Positions 8,255-16,433 of a stretch of DNA of 40,754 nt are shown piece by piece. Both the position numbers and the translations under genes were made by a program. A model generated the notes under the pieces. It made no database searches and was not told where the DNA came from. It was given only the letters and a program-made list of their open reading frames with translations. Origin of the DNA: Candidatus Pacearchaeota archaeon (GTDB lineage Archaea > Nanobdellota > Nanobdellia > UBA10117 > JAFCGI01); assembly GCA_017608235.1 (NCBI GenBank), contig JAFCGI010000011.1, positions 1 through 40,754 of the forward strand, in the 5' to 3' direction. Each line of letters opens with the position of its first letter. Within the stretch, counting starts at the first letter, position 1.

Positions 8255-10588
8255 ATGAAATACCTAGAATCAAAAGGAATAGTGTTTATTCTAATGATAT
8301 TTCTATTATTGAATTCATTTATCTTATTTGGGATAATGACTAATATTAATCAAACTCCTACTGGTCAGGCAGCCACAAATACTGTACAAGGTACTATAAC
8401 TCTTACAGTAGCTATGCCATCTTATAATGAAACTTGTGATGGTATAGATAATGATAATAATAGTATAATTGATGATGGCTGTGATGATGATAATGATGAT
8501 TATTGTGATGCTAACATGACTGTTTATGGTACACCAGCAGTCTGTCCTTTTGGAGAAGGAGACTGTGATGATGATCCTTCAGATGATCCTACTGGCTGCC
8601 CTCTTAATTATACAGAATGTAACTCAAGCACAGGCGCATGCGCTATTTGTATAAATCCTGGAGCCTCTGAAATACCTTGCGATGGCATTGATCAAAACTG
8701 TAATGCTTACTGGCAAAATGTAAGCTTTAACGATCAACTCTTAGTAAAACGAGAACATATTCATTCTCAAAAATCCAAATTCTATAATTGGTCTGGTTCT
8801 AAATGGGTTCTTGATGGATACTATAATCATGATAGTCTAACTATAAATAATAATGAAATAGGATTAGCAGACTGGGATAATGATTCTGAGGATGAATTAA
8901 TTCTAAAAGTAAAAACACCATCTACTGCTAAAACCTCAAAATTCTATGAATGGGATGGAGATTCTTGGCTACTCTATAAAGAAGTAACAGATGATAACTT
9001 AAGATTATATGGAAATAAAGAAGTAGCAGCCTGTGATATTTTAGATAATGATGGTATTCCAGAATTAATAGTTAAAAGAGAAGGCTTCAAAAAAGAAACC
9101 TACTTTTATCATTGGATTTCAGATTCCTGGCAGTTAGTTTCTAGTAGCACTTCTGATACAGTTTTCTTAAGAGGTGGAGATATAGCTTGTGGAGATTATG
9201 ATAATGACAGCATAAATGAACTGATTGTAAAAAAGAAACATAAAGATAAATTTAATGTATATACTTGGTCTGGCTCAGAATGGAATCTAGAATCTATATA
9301 TTATAATGATGATCTAACTACAGGCTATTCTGAAATTGCAATGGGCAACACCCAAGGAACCAAACCAATTTGGATAAATCCTGATGACAGAATAGATTCA
9401 GATGGAGATGGAATCGATGATTGTGAAGATGCCTGTCCAAACATATATGGTACGTTATATAAGGGCTGCCCAGCTGCAATAACAACATCTGCTAATTTGT
9501 TTAAACTCTGGTGGCATAAGATAATTGCTAAAGAACCAAGAGTTGGGCAAGAAGTAGATGTCTATGAACTTAGTTGTGCAAATCAAGTTTTAAATACTAG
9601 TTTTCCAGATACTCCTTCCTGGGAAAATCTAACTTCTGAAACATTTACACACAAAGAAGCAGAACTAAATGCTATAAGATCTAATTGCTCTGCACGCATC
9701 TGTGAAGTAGATGATTCAGGAAGTTGTACTGTAGGTGTTGAAAATAATGATTATATTGTGTTTGGACCGTTTGAAGCAGAAATATGGTTGCCTCCATATA
9801 AGATACATTGCTATTCCAATGATTGTATGGATGATGACTGTGATGATGATGACTGGGAAGGTGGCTGCCGCGGAAATAAAAGACATAAATACTGTTCAAA
9901 CAATTGTAATATAAATTGGCTAGTAAATACTGAAGAATATGCATATGCAGTATACAGGCCTCCAATCACAGTTTCAAATAGTAATGAATATGCATATCTT
10001 GATTATATTAAGTTATGGTGGGATCGTTTGGTACCTGCAGTATTTAAAGGAACCATAGTTGGCTCAGAACTAGATATAATATTACATGAATATTTAATTG
10101 AAATTCCAGAAGGTGAAACTCCACCTCCAGAATATAATGCTTCAGGACCTGTAGAATATATATCTCCACTCTTATTTAGAGCAGATACATCATGGGATGT
10201 TAATATCAGTTTAGGTTTACCAGAAGATTATGTGCCTGTAACAACCACACAAGCAAGCATAGACGAACCAATAGATCTTCTAACAATAGGAATTGAACAT
10301 CAAGAAAGTAGTGGAGGCTCAGGAGCAGCAGTAGCTCAACCATCTAATCTCAAATCCAACTTCAATATGAAAATACAAGCAAAGCATCCATATGAGGCTG
10401 AATGGAAAAATCAAACCATAGAAATAGATACCCAACCAGAACCAAAACCAAAGAAAACAATAATTCAAAAAATTAAAACAGTTTCTAAACAGCTGCCAAT
10501 ACAATTCCAAGTTAGCATGATGCTCTCATTTGGATTACTCACAACAGCACTATTACTAATGATCTACAACAGAAAATCTTCCAATTAA
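8255..10588 (+). CDS. Large secreted protein with MopE-like and thrombospondin type 3-like calcium motifs, 777 aa
   Basis: An N-terminal signal anchor (about residues 8-29) leads into an Asp-rich Cys domain with CDGIDNDNNSIIDDGC and CDGIDQNCN, the motif of putative metal-binding MopE proteins. Residues 150-370 contain four repeats of a W/Y-rich unit (FYNWSGSKW, FYEWDGDSW, FYHWISDSW, VYTWSGSEW) alternating with DxDND blades, like FG-GAP/VCBS beta-propeller repeats. DSDGDGIDDCEDACPN is a thrombospondin type 3-like calcium motif. A second Asp/Cys cluster occurs near 530. A C-terminal membrane helix (about 750-770) ends in basic residues. Probably a calcium-stabilised surface protein anchored at both ends or processed. 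Confidence 0.8.
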   Translation: MKYLESKGIVFILMIFLLLNSFILFGIMTNINQTPTGQAATNTVQGTITLTVAMPSYNETCDGIDNDNNSIIDDGCDDDNDDYCDANMTVYGTPAVCPFGEGDCDDDPSDDPTGCPLNYTECNSSTGACAICINPGASEIPCDGIDQNCNAYWQNVSFNDQLLVKREHIHSQKSKFYNWSGSKWVLDGYYNHDSLTINNNEIGLADWDNDSEDELILKVKTPSTAKTSKFYEWDGDSWLLYKEVTDDNLRLYGNKEVAACDILDNDGIPELIVKREGFKKETYFYHWISDSWQLVSSSTSDTVFLRGGDIACGDYDNDSINELIVKKKHKDKFNVYTWSGSEWNLESIYYNDDLTTGYSEIAMGNTQGTKPIWINPDDRIDSDGDGIDDCEDACPNIYGTLYKGCPAAITTSANLFKLWWHKIIAKEPRVGQEVDVYELSCANQVLNTSFPDTPSWENLTSETFTHKEAELNAIRSNCSARICEVDDSGSCTVGVENNDYIVFGPFEAEIWLPPYKIHCYSNDCMDDDCDDDDWEGGCRGNKRHKYCSNNCNINWLVNTEEYAYAVYRPPITVSNSNEYAYLDYIKLWWDRLVPAVFKGTIVGSELDIILHEYLIEIPEGETPPPEYNASGPVEYISPLLFRADTSWDVNISLGLPEDYVPVTTTQASIDEPIDLLTIGIEHQESSGGSGAAVAQPSNLKSNFNMKIQAKHPYEAEWKNQTIEIDTQPEPKPKKTIIQKIKTVSKQLPIQFQVSMMLSFGLLTTALLLMIYNRKSSN

Positions 10589-10750
10589 TCAATTATTTAT
10601 AGCAAAATAAATTCTAATATCTTCTTTCAGTAAATTTATAGAGCTAACAGTTATATAACCTCCAACACTTTTACTAAAGTTAATTGTATTTATCTTTTAA
10701 GTTCTATCATTATTATTTATTTATATAATAGCTAAATGTTTTAATCAAAA
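10589..10750. other. Intergenic gap, no feature seen
   Basis: AT-rich spacer between the surface cluster and the structured leader. No gene or terminator hairpin is evident. Confidence 0.4.
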
Positions 10751-10754
10751 GCGA

Positions 10755-10770
10755 AATCTTTTTATATAAG
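10755..10770 (+). promoter_or_regulatory. Strong BRE/TATA promoter of the structured leader
   Basis: GAAATC followed by TTTTTATATA is a near-ideal BRE plus TATA box. Transcription should begin near 10790, leaving about 150 untranslated bases before the next start codon. That is unusual here, because most genes in the window appear leaderless. Confidence 0.6.
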
Positions 10771-10791
10771 AAGATTATTTTTAATAATTAA

Positions 10792-10944
10792 TCAATAAAA
10801 TTGATCACAAAATAACAGTCGCGCCCATGAAAACCACGCTTTTTTCTCGGGGAGGAAGTACCGAGCACCTCTAGTCGCATATCCATAGCTGCAAAATTCT
10901 ATGGTATTTCCTCCTGTTAGATTCACCCAAGCACATAAGCAAAA
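10792..10944 (+). ncRNA. Candidate structured RNA: long GC-rich 5' leader or independent ncRNA
   Basis: Bases 10818-10926 are visibly GC-richer than the surroundings. A hairpin CTCGG/CCGAG holds GGAGGAA in its loop; this loop can pair with TTTCCTCC near 10909, forming a pseudoknot. A perfect hairpin CCATAG/CTATGG lies between. A competing partner CCTCT for GGAGG occurs near 10878. This is the pattern of a switchable leader or compact ncRNA. No poly-T terminator separates it from the winged-helix gene at 10945, so a cis-acting leader is favoured. I could not match it to a known family. Confidence 0.45.
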
Positions 10945-11388
10945 ATGACAGCGAAAAAAACCTTGAAGGACGTCCCATTACAAGAGATAACTCTAAGAAA
11001 ATATGAAGAACCTATAGAGTTAGAAAAAGATGAATTAATAAGAAAATTTTGCCTTTCTCTAGGCTTGCTACAGCCAGGAGAATCTAGAGATATTTTAGTT
11101 GATATTCTAGGTGTTCTTCTAGAAAACAAATCTACCAAAACTGCCCAAACCACAAATCAAATCTTTGCTAAATTAAAAGATAAACCAGGAGCTTCAGCCT
11201 CTAACTTAAGAAGACAACTTCGCAGATTAAAAGAGCTTAAAATAATAGAAAAAGTTCCAGAAGGTTATCGCATAACAGAATTTGGCCCAATAGAGCCGCA
11301 AATAGAAGCATATGTTGTTCCATTTATTATAAACACAAGCTTAGAAAGAATAAAACAATATGCAAAAAAAATTGATGAAATTTTTTAA
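10945..11388 (+). CDS. Winged-helix DNA-binding protein, 147 aa
   Basis: Residues 45-115 form a predicted winged helix: helices around RDILVDILGVLLENK, NQIFAKLKD and SNLRRQLRRLKELKIIEKV, then a beta wing YRITEFG. The N-terminal 40 residues are charged. The start lacks a Shine-Dalgarno; the preceding 150 bases appear to be a structured leader. Likely a transcription factor. Its targets are unknown. The strong promoter suggests constitutive, core expression. Confidence 0.75.
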   Translation: MTAKKTLKDVPLQEITLRKYEEPIELEKDELIRKFCLSLGLLQPGESRDILVDILGVLLENKSTKTAQTTNQIFAKLKDKPGASASNLRRQLRRLKELKIIEKVPEGYRITEFGPIEPQIEAYVVPFIINTSLERIKQYAKKIDEIF

Positions 11389-11398
11389 TTAATTCAAA

Positions 11399-11821
11399 AT
11401 GCTAAATTTAGACAAACCACTTCTTAAACCATTTTTTGCATTTTCTACAATTATAATAATTCTTATCATATTAAGTCAAACTAGTTATGTTAAAGAAACA
11501 GACACTCTGCCTGATTCTAGTTTGTATCCGCTAGATGTATCTATAGATAATTTAGATCTTGCACTAACCTTTAACACTTATGAAAAAGCAAGCAAGTCAT
11601 TAGGAATAGTTGAAGAAAGAATTTCAGAATCTAAAAAAATGATCTCAAAAAATAATATGAAAGCAGCAAAGATAGCAAATCTGGAATCTAAAACCCTTAT
11701 AGGCGCCGCTGAAAAATACATAATAACCCTAGATGAATCCCTTGCAAAATCTCTTAAAGATCAGTTAGAAACTTACAAAAAAGAATCAGAATCCATAGAC
11801 AAAAAACTCATAAATTCTTAA
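11399..11821 (+). CDS. DUF5667-like membrane-anchored protein, 140 aa
   Basis: One N-terminal membrane helix (residues 12-27) is followed by LPDSSLYPLDVSIDNLDLAL, the signature of DUF5667-type exported domains, and then a long amphipathic helical region. The family has no established biochemical role. It lies 10 bases downstream of the winged-helix gene and is probably in the same transcript. Its stop codon falls inside the first copy of a repeat that recurs 52 bases later. Confidence 0.7.
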   Translation: MLNLDKPLLKPFFAFSTIIIILIILSQTSYVKETDTLPDSSLYPLDVSIDNLDLALTFNTYEKASKSLGIVEERISESKKMISKNNMKAAKIANLESKTLIGAAEKYIITLDESLAKSLKDQLETYKKESESIDKKLINS

Positions 11822-11895
11822 TAACTTACTTAGCAAATAATCAAACAACCAACTTAGCAAATATATAAATTCTTAATAACTTGCTTAGCAAATAA
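11815..11895. repeat. Two-copy direct repeat spanning the end of the DUF5667-like gene
   Basis: A 25-27 base unit (TTCTTAATAACTT[A/G]CTTAGCAAATA) begins at about 11815 and again at about 11868. The first copy includes the stop codon at 11819-11821. A partial CTTAGCAAATA occurs between them. The rest of the gap to 11977 is low-complexity AT sequence with a TATA-like TTTTTTAAATATT (11946-11958) for the HAD gene, whose ATG is 26 bases downstream. Confidence 0.6.
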
Positions 11896-11977
11896 CTAAA
11901 TAATAAATAATTAAATAGCTAAATAATCAAATTACTAAATCAGAGATTTTTTAAATATTACTTATTATTCAAAAATT

Positions 11978-12892
11978 ATGGCACAACAGAACACTATAGC
12001 ATTAATATTTGATTCAGATTTAACTCTAACTCCATATTATATGCAGAAGGTCATATTTGATGAATATGGAATAGAAGGAAAAGAATTTTGGGAAGAAAAA
12101 AGAAGTTATATTCAAAAAATAAAAGAATCAAATAAAAATAAAGATGTTCAAGATGATATTGCATATCTTAATCTAATACTTAGATATGTAAAAGATGGAA
12201 AATTTCCAGGATTAAACGACAAGAAGCTAAGAGAACTCGGAGCAAATTTAGAATTTTATCCAGGAATACCAGATTTCTTTGACAGAATAAACTCTATTAT
12301 AAACCATAAAAATTTTAAAAAGCATGAAATCAACATAGAAGTATATATTATAACTTCAGGGATTGCAGAAATAATAAGAGGAAGTGCTATTGCAGGTAAA
12401 GTAAAACAAGTATATGGTTGCGAATTTCTTGAAGGGGAAGGTGGAGAAATTGAAGAGATAATATCAGTGATAAATGGATCTGAAAAAACTCGTTGTTTAT
12501 ATGAAATAAACAAAGGTCCAAAATATGATGTAAACACAAAACTAAAAGAAGAAAATAAACGGATCCCTTTTAGAAATATAATATATGTTGCAGATGGAAG
12601 CCCATCAGATATTCCAGCTTTTGCAGTTGTTAAGGGAGAAGGCGGACATTGCGTTGGAGTTTATCATCCAGATAAAACATATCCTCATTTCAAAGCAATA
12701 TATGATCAAATGAAAAGACTAAATAAAGAAAGAAGAGTTGAATGCTATGGACCTGCAAACTATTCAGAAGGTACTAGCATTTCAATAGATTTAGAAATGC
12801 TTGTAAAAGAAATTGCAGAAAATATTGCTATAACACAAGAAAATATTTTAGACCAAAAACCAGAAAGAAAAATCATACATATGGATAGTTAA
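11978..12892 (+). CDS. HAD-superfamily phosphatase, 304 aa
   Basis: The three HAD motifs are visible: FDSDLTLT (nucleophile and acid/base Asp, residues 11-18), the VYIITSG serine motif (about 123-129) and VADGSPSDIPAF with the acidic pair (about 206-217). The cap region between motifs 1 and 2 is helical, as in phosphoserine-phosphatase-like C1 enzymes. Substrate cannot be read from sequence. The length exceeds a typical PSP (about 210 residues) because of insertions near residues 150-195 and a C-terminal helix. Confidence 0.8.
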   Translation: MAQQNTIALIFDSDLTLTPYYMQKVIFDEYGIEGKEFWEEKRSYIQKIKESNKNKDVQDDIAYLNLILRYVKDGKFPGLNDKKLRELGANLEFYPGIPDFFDRINSIINHKNFKKHEINIEVYIITSGIAEIIRGSAIAGKVKQVYGCEFLEGEGGEIEEIISVINGSEKTRCLYEINKGPKYDVNTKLKEENKRIPFRNIIYVADGSPSDIPAFAVVKGEGGHCVGVYHPDKTYPHFKAIYDQMKRLNKERRVECYGPANYSEGTSISIDLEMLVKEIAENIAITQENILDQKPERKIIHMDS

Positions 12893-13021
12893 AAAATAAA
12901 AATCTAAATATGCATAATTAAAAAATAAAAATCTAAATATGCATAATTAAAAAATAAAAATCTAAATATGCATAATTAAAAAATAAAAATCTAAATATGC
13001 ATAATTAAAAATAAAAATCTA
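12889..13021. repeat. 29-bp tandem repeat, four full copies plus a partial
   Basis: Units begin at 12891, 12920, 12949 and 12978, with a shortened fifth copy at 13007. The unit is six A, TAAAAATCTAAATATGCATA, then ATT. The array starts on the stop codon of the HAD gene and ends just before the next gene, so copy number changes would shift the next promoter. There are no spacers, so it is not CRISPR. Confidence 0.9.
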
Positions 13022-13035
13022 ATATAATATTAATA

Positions 13036-13521
13036 ATGAAAAAAGTAATAAGTCTTGAAAAAATAACATATAGTATAGAAAATCTAAAAGAAGTATTTCC
13101 AGATCTTGAACCAAATTGCAAATATGAATTAATCCCGCTAATGAATTTATTATTTCAAAAATTTATAGACAGACTTAAAACTCCATTAGGAAGAATCGAT
13201 GACATATTTGAAGATAAAAGAAATCAAAATAATAAATATGCAAGATATTTTCTTTCTATTAATAATAATATAGTAGAAATGATTGCTAGTTATCAAAACA
13301 TAGATCAAGATCCAGATAACTTTTGGCCTATGGTTTCAGAAATAAGTTTTTATGGATTTAATAAGCATAAGCTTAATAATGCATATAAGCAACTTGTATT
13401 CTTCATAGAAAAGGAACATGATAAGCTAGATGATCTAATTCAAGAAACTGCAGATATGCTAAAAGAAGGATATACATTTTATCTAAGCAATGAGATAAAA
13501 GAATTCTATAGCTTAAATTAA
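13036..13521 (+). CDS. Hypothetical helical protein, 161 aa
   Basis: Not recognised. It is almost wholly alpha-helical by composition, acidic, with no Cys pairs, membrane segment or catalytic motif. The start is preceded by AT-rich TATA-like sequence that is the degenerate end of the 29-bp tandem array. It lies between the HAD gene and a convergent winged-helix gene. Confidence 0.6.
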   Translation: MKKVISLEKITYSIENLKEVFPDLEPNCKYELIPLMNLLFQKFIDRLKTPLGRIDDIFEDKRNQNNKYARYFLSINNNIVEMIASYQNIDQDPDNFWPMVSEISFYGFNKHKLNNAYKQLVFFIEKEHDKLDDLIQETADMLKEGYTFYLSNEIKEFYSLN

Positions 13522-13571
13522 AGCCAAAACTAACTTATCCAGTTCAAAGATCTATAAAAATCAAAGAAAGA

Positions 13572-13871
13572 TTATTCCAAAGTTTTATTAACGTTATCAA
13601 AGAGATCTGCTACCTTGCTTCCTTTGTTTGTTAAGTAAACCAACTTTAATCTACCTTTCTTTTCAAACCTTACTAAATCCATCTTCTCCATCTTTTGCAG
13701 CAAATGTACTGTATGGGAATAAGTACATCTAGAATCTTTAGCTAGCATAGATGGATAATTCTCTGAGTTGTTTCTAGTTAAGCATAATAGTAGTTCAATT
13801 GGCTTTTCTCTCAGGAATACATCTGAATCCTTTGGTTTTCTTTTTCTATTCCATACAAATGAGTTTCTCAT
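13572..13871 (-). CDS. MarR-like winged-helix regulator, 99 aa
   Basis: Residues 22-90 form a winged helix: IELLLCLTRNN, then YPSMLAKDSRCTYSHTVHLLQKMEKMDLV (recognition helix) and the wing RFEKKGRLKLVYLT. It resembles archaeal one-domain MarR/PadR-type regulators. A TATA box (TTTTTATATA on the minus strand, 13895-13904) centres 28 bases before the ATG, so the transcript is leaderless. The region 13880-13905 has imperfect dyad symmetry over this TATA box and could be an autoregulatory operator. Confidence 0.75.
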   Translation of the reverse strand: MRNSFVWNRKRKPKDSDVFLREKPIELLLCLTRNNSENYPSMLAKDSRCTYSHTVHLLQKMEKMDLVRFEKKGRLKLVYLTNKGSKVADLFDNVNKTLE

Positions 13872-13941
13872 GTTCTACAACCTATATAACGAAATATATA
13901 AAAAGGTTTTTACAGCATAACGGAAATATTTTTAAATCCTT

Positions 13942-14736
13942 TCAAAAAGTTTGCGCTTTTTTTAGAATTTCAACAGCAAGATCTATTGTTTTATCATCTT
14001 TATCTAATCTTGGATTAACTTCTACAAGATCCATAGCTTTAATTTTAGCTTTAATTTTAAATTCCTTAAGCTTATTACATAACTTGAGAATATCTGCTTT
14101 AGAAAATCCTCCAACTTCTGGATAACCTGTGCCTGGAGCATCCATTGGATCTATAACATCAATATCCAAACTAAGATATATATTCTCTATGTTTTTAAAA
14201 AAATCCTTAATTTCTCTTAATAGCCAATTAATTCCTTTATCCTTTATTTTTTGCATTTCAATAACTTTAATTCCATGAGATTTAACAAATTCAATTTCTT
14301 TAGGATATTTCTTTCTAGTTCCTACCATTAAGATATTTTTAGGATTTACAAATTCCTTAACTGCAGCTCTAATAATATCCTCGTGGCTAGGTGGCAGAAA
14401 ATCATCTTCACAATCAAGATGCGCATCTATGAATAGCAAACCAACCTTATCCCTGCCAAAAACTTTGGAAAAAGCTCTAAGCATTCCAAAATTTACAGAA
14501 TGATCTCCTCCTAAACCTATTACTTTCTCACCAGTTCTAAATAAAGCCTCACTAGTCTTAGTTATATTATGCTGAGTACTTTCAAAGTCCTCACTCACAT
14601 CCACAGAAATAAACTCTCCTTTACTATTAAGTCCCTTACCATTAAGCCTGCTTTCAATCAAGTCAGGTGCTTCCCTTGATCCTCGTTTATCAGGATAAGG
14701 AATACTATAATCAAAAGGAATCTTAAGTATTTTCAT
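13942..14736 (-). CDS. Arginase/agmatinase-family ureohydrolase, 264 aa
   Basis: All dinuclear manganese-site motifs are present: GGDHSVNFG, DAHLD and SLDIDVIDPMDAPGTG. These enzymes release urea or a related group from guanidino substrates such as agmatine or arginine. The ATG at 14736 is chosen because a minus-strand TATA (TTTTTTATAG near 14758-14767) is about 26 bases upstream; a GTG at 14757 is also in frame. In archaea this family often acts in polyamine synthesis as agmatinase, but I cannot separate agmatinase, arginase and formiminoglutamase from motifs alone. Confidence 0.85.
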   Translation of the reverse strand: MKILKIPFDYSIPYPDKRGSREAPDLIESRLNGKGLNSKGEFISVDVSEDFESTQHNITKTSEALFRTGEKVIGLGGDHSVNFGMLRAFSKVFGRDKVGLLFIDAHLDCEDDFLPPSHEDIIRAAVKEFVNPKNILMVGTRKKYPKEIEFVKSHGIKVIEMQKIKDKGINWLLREIKDFFKNIENIYLSLDIDVIDPMDAPGTGYPEVGGFSKADILKLCNKLKEFKIKAKIKAMDLVEVNPRLDKDDKTIDLAVEILKKAQTF

Positions 14737-14785
14737 AAAAAGAATAACTATCAGCACTATAAAAATCTTTCAAAATAAACAAAAC

Positions 14786-15268
14786 TTATTCTTCTTCTGC
14801 GTTGCTTGTATCTACAATAGTGATTGCTGGCTCCTTTGGAAGTTCCTGTTTAAGTCTTAGTTCAATGCTCTTTTCTTTAAATCCAAACTTCTTAGCAAAT
14901 GCTATCCCTGGACTGCCCCAAGGTACAAACACAGTTATCTTAGGGATCCTATCTTTTTTTGTTTGATCTAGCATAAAATTAATCAAAGCAGTTCCAATTT
15001 TCCTGCCATGATAATCAGGATCTATTGAAAAATCTTGAACAAAACATTCATTATCTTCATAATAATAATGAATCATAGCTACAATCTTATTATCTTCTTC
15101 AGCTACAAGAACAAATTCTAAGTTATCTATTGCAACTCTCAAAGCTTTTTCATAGTCTTCAAGAGGCATAAACTTATCACCTACAGCTTCATATTGTGGT
15201 TCCATAGCTTTTTTTACTAACTTAGCAATCTCAGCTGTATCTTTTTTCTCTGCCTTTCTGATTTCCAT
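14786..15268 (-). CDS. GNAT-family N-acetyltransferase, 160 aa
   Basis: The GNAT core is clear: an N-terminal MEIRKAEKKDTAEIAKLV helix, the beta-4 strand FVQDFSIDPDYHGRKIGTALI with the acetyl-CoA pyrophosphate-binding Q/R-x-x-G-x-G/A signature written as HGRKIGT, and the C-terminal FAKKFGFKEKS. The start at 15268 is fixed by GGAGG (plus-strand 15275-15279). The acceptor substrate is unknown. An acidic tail ends the protein. Confidence 0.8.
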   Translation of the reverse strand: MEIRKAEKKDTAEIAKLVKKAMEPQYEAVGDKFMPLEDYEKALRVAIDNLEFVLVAEEDNKIVAMIHYYYEDNECFVQDFSIDPDYHGRKIGTALINFMLDQTKKDRIPKITVFVPWGSPGIAFAKKFGFKEKSIELRLKQELPKEPAITIVDTSNAEEE

Positions 15269-15466
15269 TTTTTTCCTCCACATATATAAGAAAAGAATCA
15301 AATATAAAGTTTATTCCTAGTATAAACTATAAATCCCAATATCTAAATCATAATATCTAGATTTTAACAAACAAATCTATTTAAAAACCAAAACCTTAAA
15401 CTCCAATGAAAGGAGACGCGCCTGAAAGGGAAATAATTTATGGCAGCACCCAAACCATCACCCATT

Positions 15467-16006
15467 TTAGACTTTTACACAAACAAATCCAATATCTTCC
15501 CCACAATCTCGCTCATCAAGTATTCTGAGATTGTTCATATGTAAGAAATAAGGAATACCTCCTTGAAAGCTCTTCCTTAGAATTGTTAAAATCAAAATTC
15601 CGTTAGGCATTAATATTCTTGAAAACTCTTTTATTGCAGCCTCTATGTTTTCTACATTTTGTATGCTGGTAAATGAGAATGCTATGTCAACAACTCTATC
15701 CTTAAAAGGAAGCATTTCAACATCTCCCTGTACAGCAATATATCTTTTTTTCTTAGCTTTTTTTAACATCTTGCTAGAAATATCCACACCAATAATCTTA
15801 GACTTTATTCCATGGTCTTTTAAAAAATCTTTAAATAATCCTGTACCTACACCAAGATCAAATAAGCACTTAGAATTATTAATTCTATTAATGATCTCAG
15901 AATCTAACATAATAGAGTATTTCTGATATTGAAGATCTTTATACCTAGCATCATAAGTTTCTACAGAGAAATCATAACTTTCTCTTATAATCCTCTTCTT
16001 TTCCAT
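15467..16006 (-). CDS. Class I SAM-dependent methyltransferase, 179 aa
   Basis: Motif I is FDLGVGTGLFKDFL, motif II IIGVDISSKMLKKAKKK, followed by GDVEMLPFKD and the IAFSFTSIQNV strand, as in Methyltransf_11 enzymes. The substrate is not apparent. Length is slightly short for the family and the last strand is abbreviated. It is divergently transcribed from the PIN gene, sharing a 26-bp symmetric promoter. Confidence 0.8.
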   Translation of the reverse strand: MEKKRIIRESYDFSVETYDARYKDLQYQKYSIMLDSEIINRINNSKCLFDLGVGTGLFKDFLKDHGIKSKIIGVDISSKMLKKAKKKRYIAVQGDVEMLPFKDRVVDIAFSFTSIQNVENIEAAIKEFSRILMPNGILILTILRKSFQGGIPYFLHMNNLRILDERDCGEDIGFVCVKV

Positions 16007-16010
16007 ATAA

Positions 16011-16036
16011 CTTATATAGTAATAATACTATATAAG
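16011..16036. promoter_or_regulatory. Palindromic divergent promoter with two opposed TATA boxes
   Basis: The 26 bp are an inverted repeat with 11-bp arms (CTTATATAGTA / TACTATATAAG) and a 4-bp centre. Each arm is a TATA box. The left arm lies about 28 bases before the PIN gene ATG (16044) and the right arm about 25 bases before the methyltransferase ATG (16006). Both genes can thus be leaderless from a shared 37-bp gap. Confidence 0.75.
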
Positions 16037-16043
16037 CTTTAAA

Positions 16044-16433
16044 ATGGAGATAATTTTGGACACAAATGCTCTAATCTACTCTATAGAACACAGGTTTGAT
16101 CTGTTTACTGAAATCAAGAAGCAATTTGGCACTAAGATAAAGATCATTGTTCCAAAAGCAGTTATTCTAGAACTAGAAAAACTAAAAACCATAGCAAAGA
16201 AACAATCAGATAGATTAGCAGCTAAAATAGTATTGTCTATACTTAAAACAAAACAAATCTATACTCCAAACTTAGAAGGAGCATATGCAGATAAACAAAT
16301 AATTGATTATGCTTTTAAGAAAAAATCACAAATTTATGTTATAACAAATGATCTGCTTTTAAGGAAAAAATTAAAAAATAAAAATGTTAAAGTTATGTTT
16401 ATAAGACAAAAAAGATTTTTAGGATTAGAATGA
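16044..16433 (+). CDS. PIN-domain ribonuclease-like protein (VapC9/Fcf1-like), 129 aa
   Basis: The acidic PIN residues are visible: ILDTNAL (first Asp), a Glu in ILELEKLK, Asp in YADKQIIDYA and VITNDLLLRKKL. This single-domain archaeal type resembles proteins linked to rRNA processing rather than toxin pairs, and no antitoxin gene is adjacent. The transcript is probably leaderless from the symmetric promoter. It overlaps the pyrophosphatase gene by four bases (ATGA). Confidence 0.8.
   Translation: MEIILDTNALIYSIEHRFDLFTEIKKQFGTKIKIIVPKAVILELEKLKTIAKKQSDRLAAKIVLSILKTKQIYTPNLEGAYADKQIIDYAFKKKSQIYVITNDLLLRKKLKNKNVKVMFIRQKRFLGLE

Noticed and set aside
9681-9965. His-rich minus-strand frame in the MopE-like gene
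   Set aside because: Antisense of an Asp-rich calcium-binding segment.
10818-10926. GGGGAGGAAGTACCGAGC resembles the 5' conserved region of RNase P RNA
   Set aside because: The expected 3' partner (an ACAGAA..GGCTTA-like segment) and about 150 more bases are missing before the next gene.
12889-13021. Regularly spaced repeats that could suggest CRISPR
   Set aside because: Units are contiguous with no variable spacers, and no cas genes are present.
15396-15466. GC-richer patch with AATGAAA and CCTGA, suggesting a C/D box RNA
   Set aside because: Box C is a poor match and no second box pair or guide spacing is seen.
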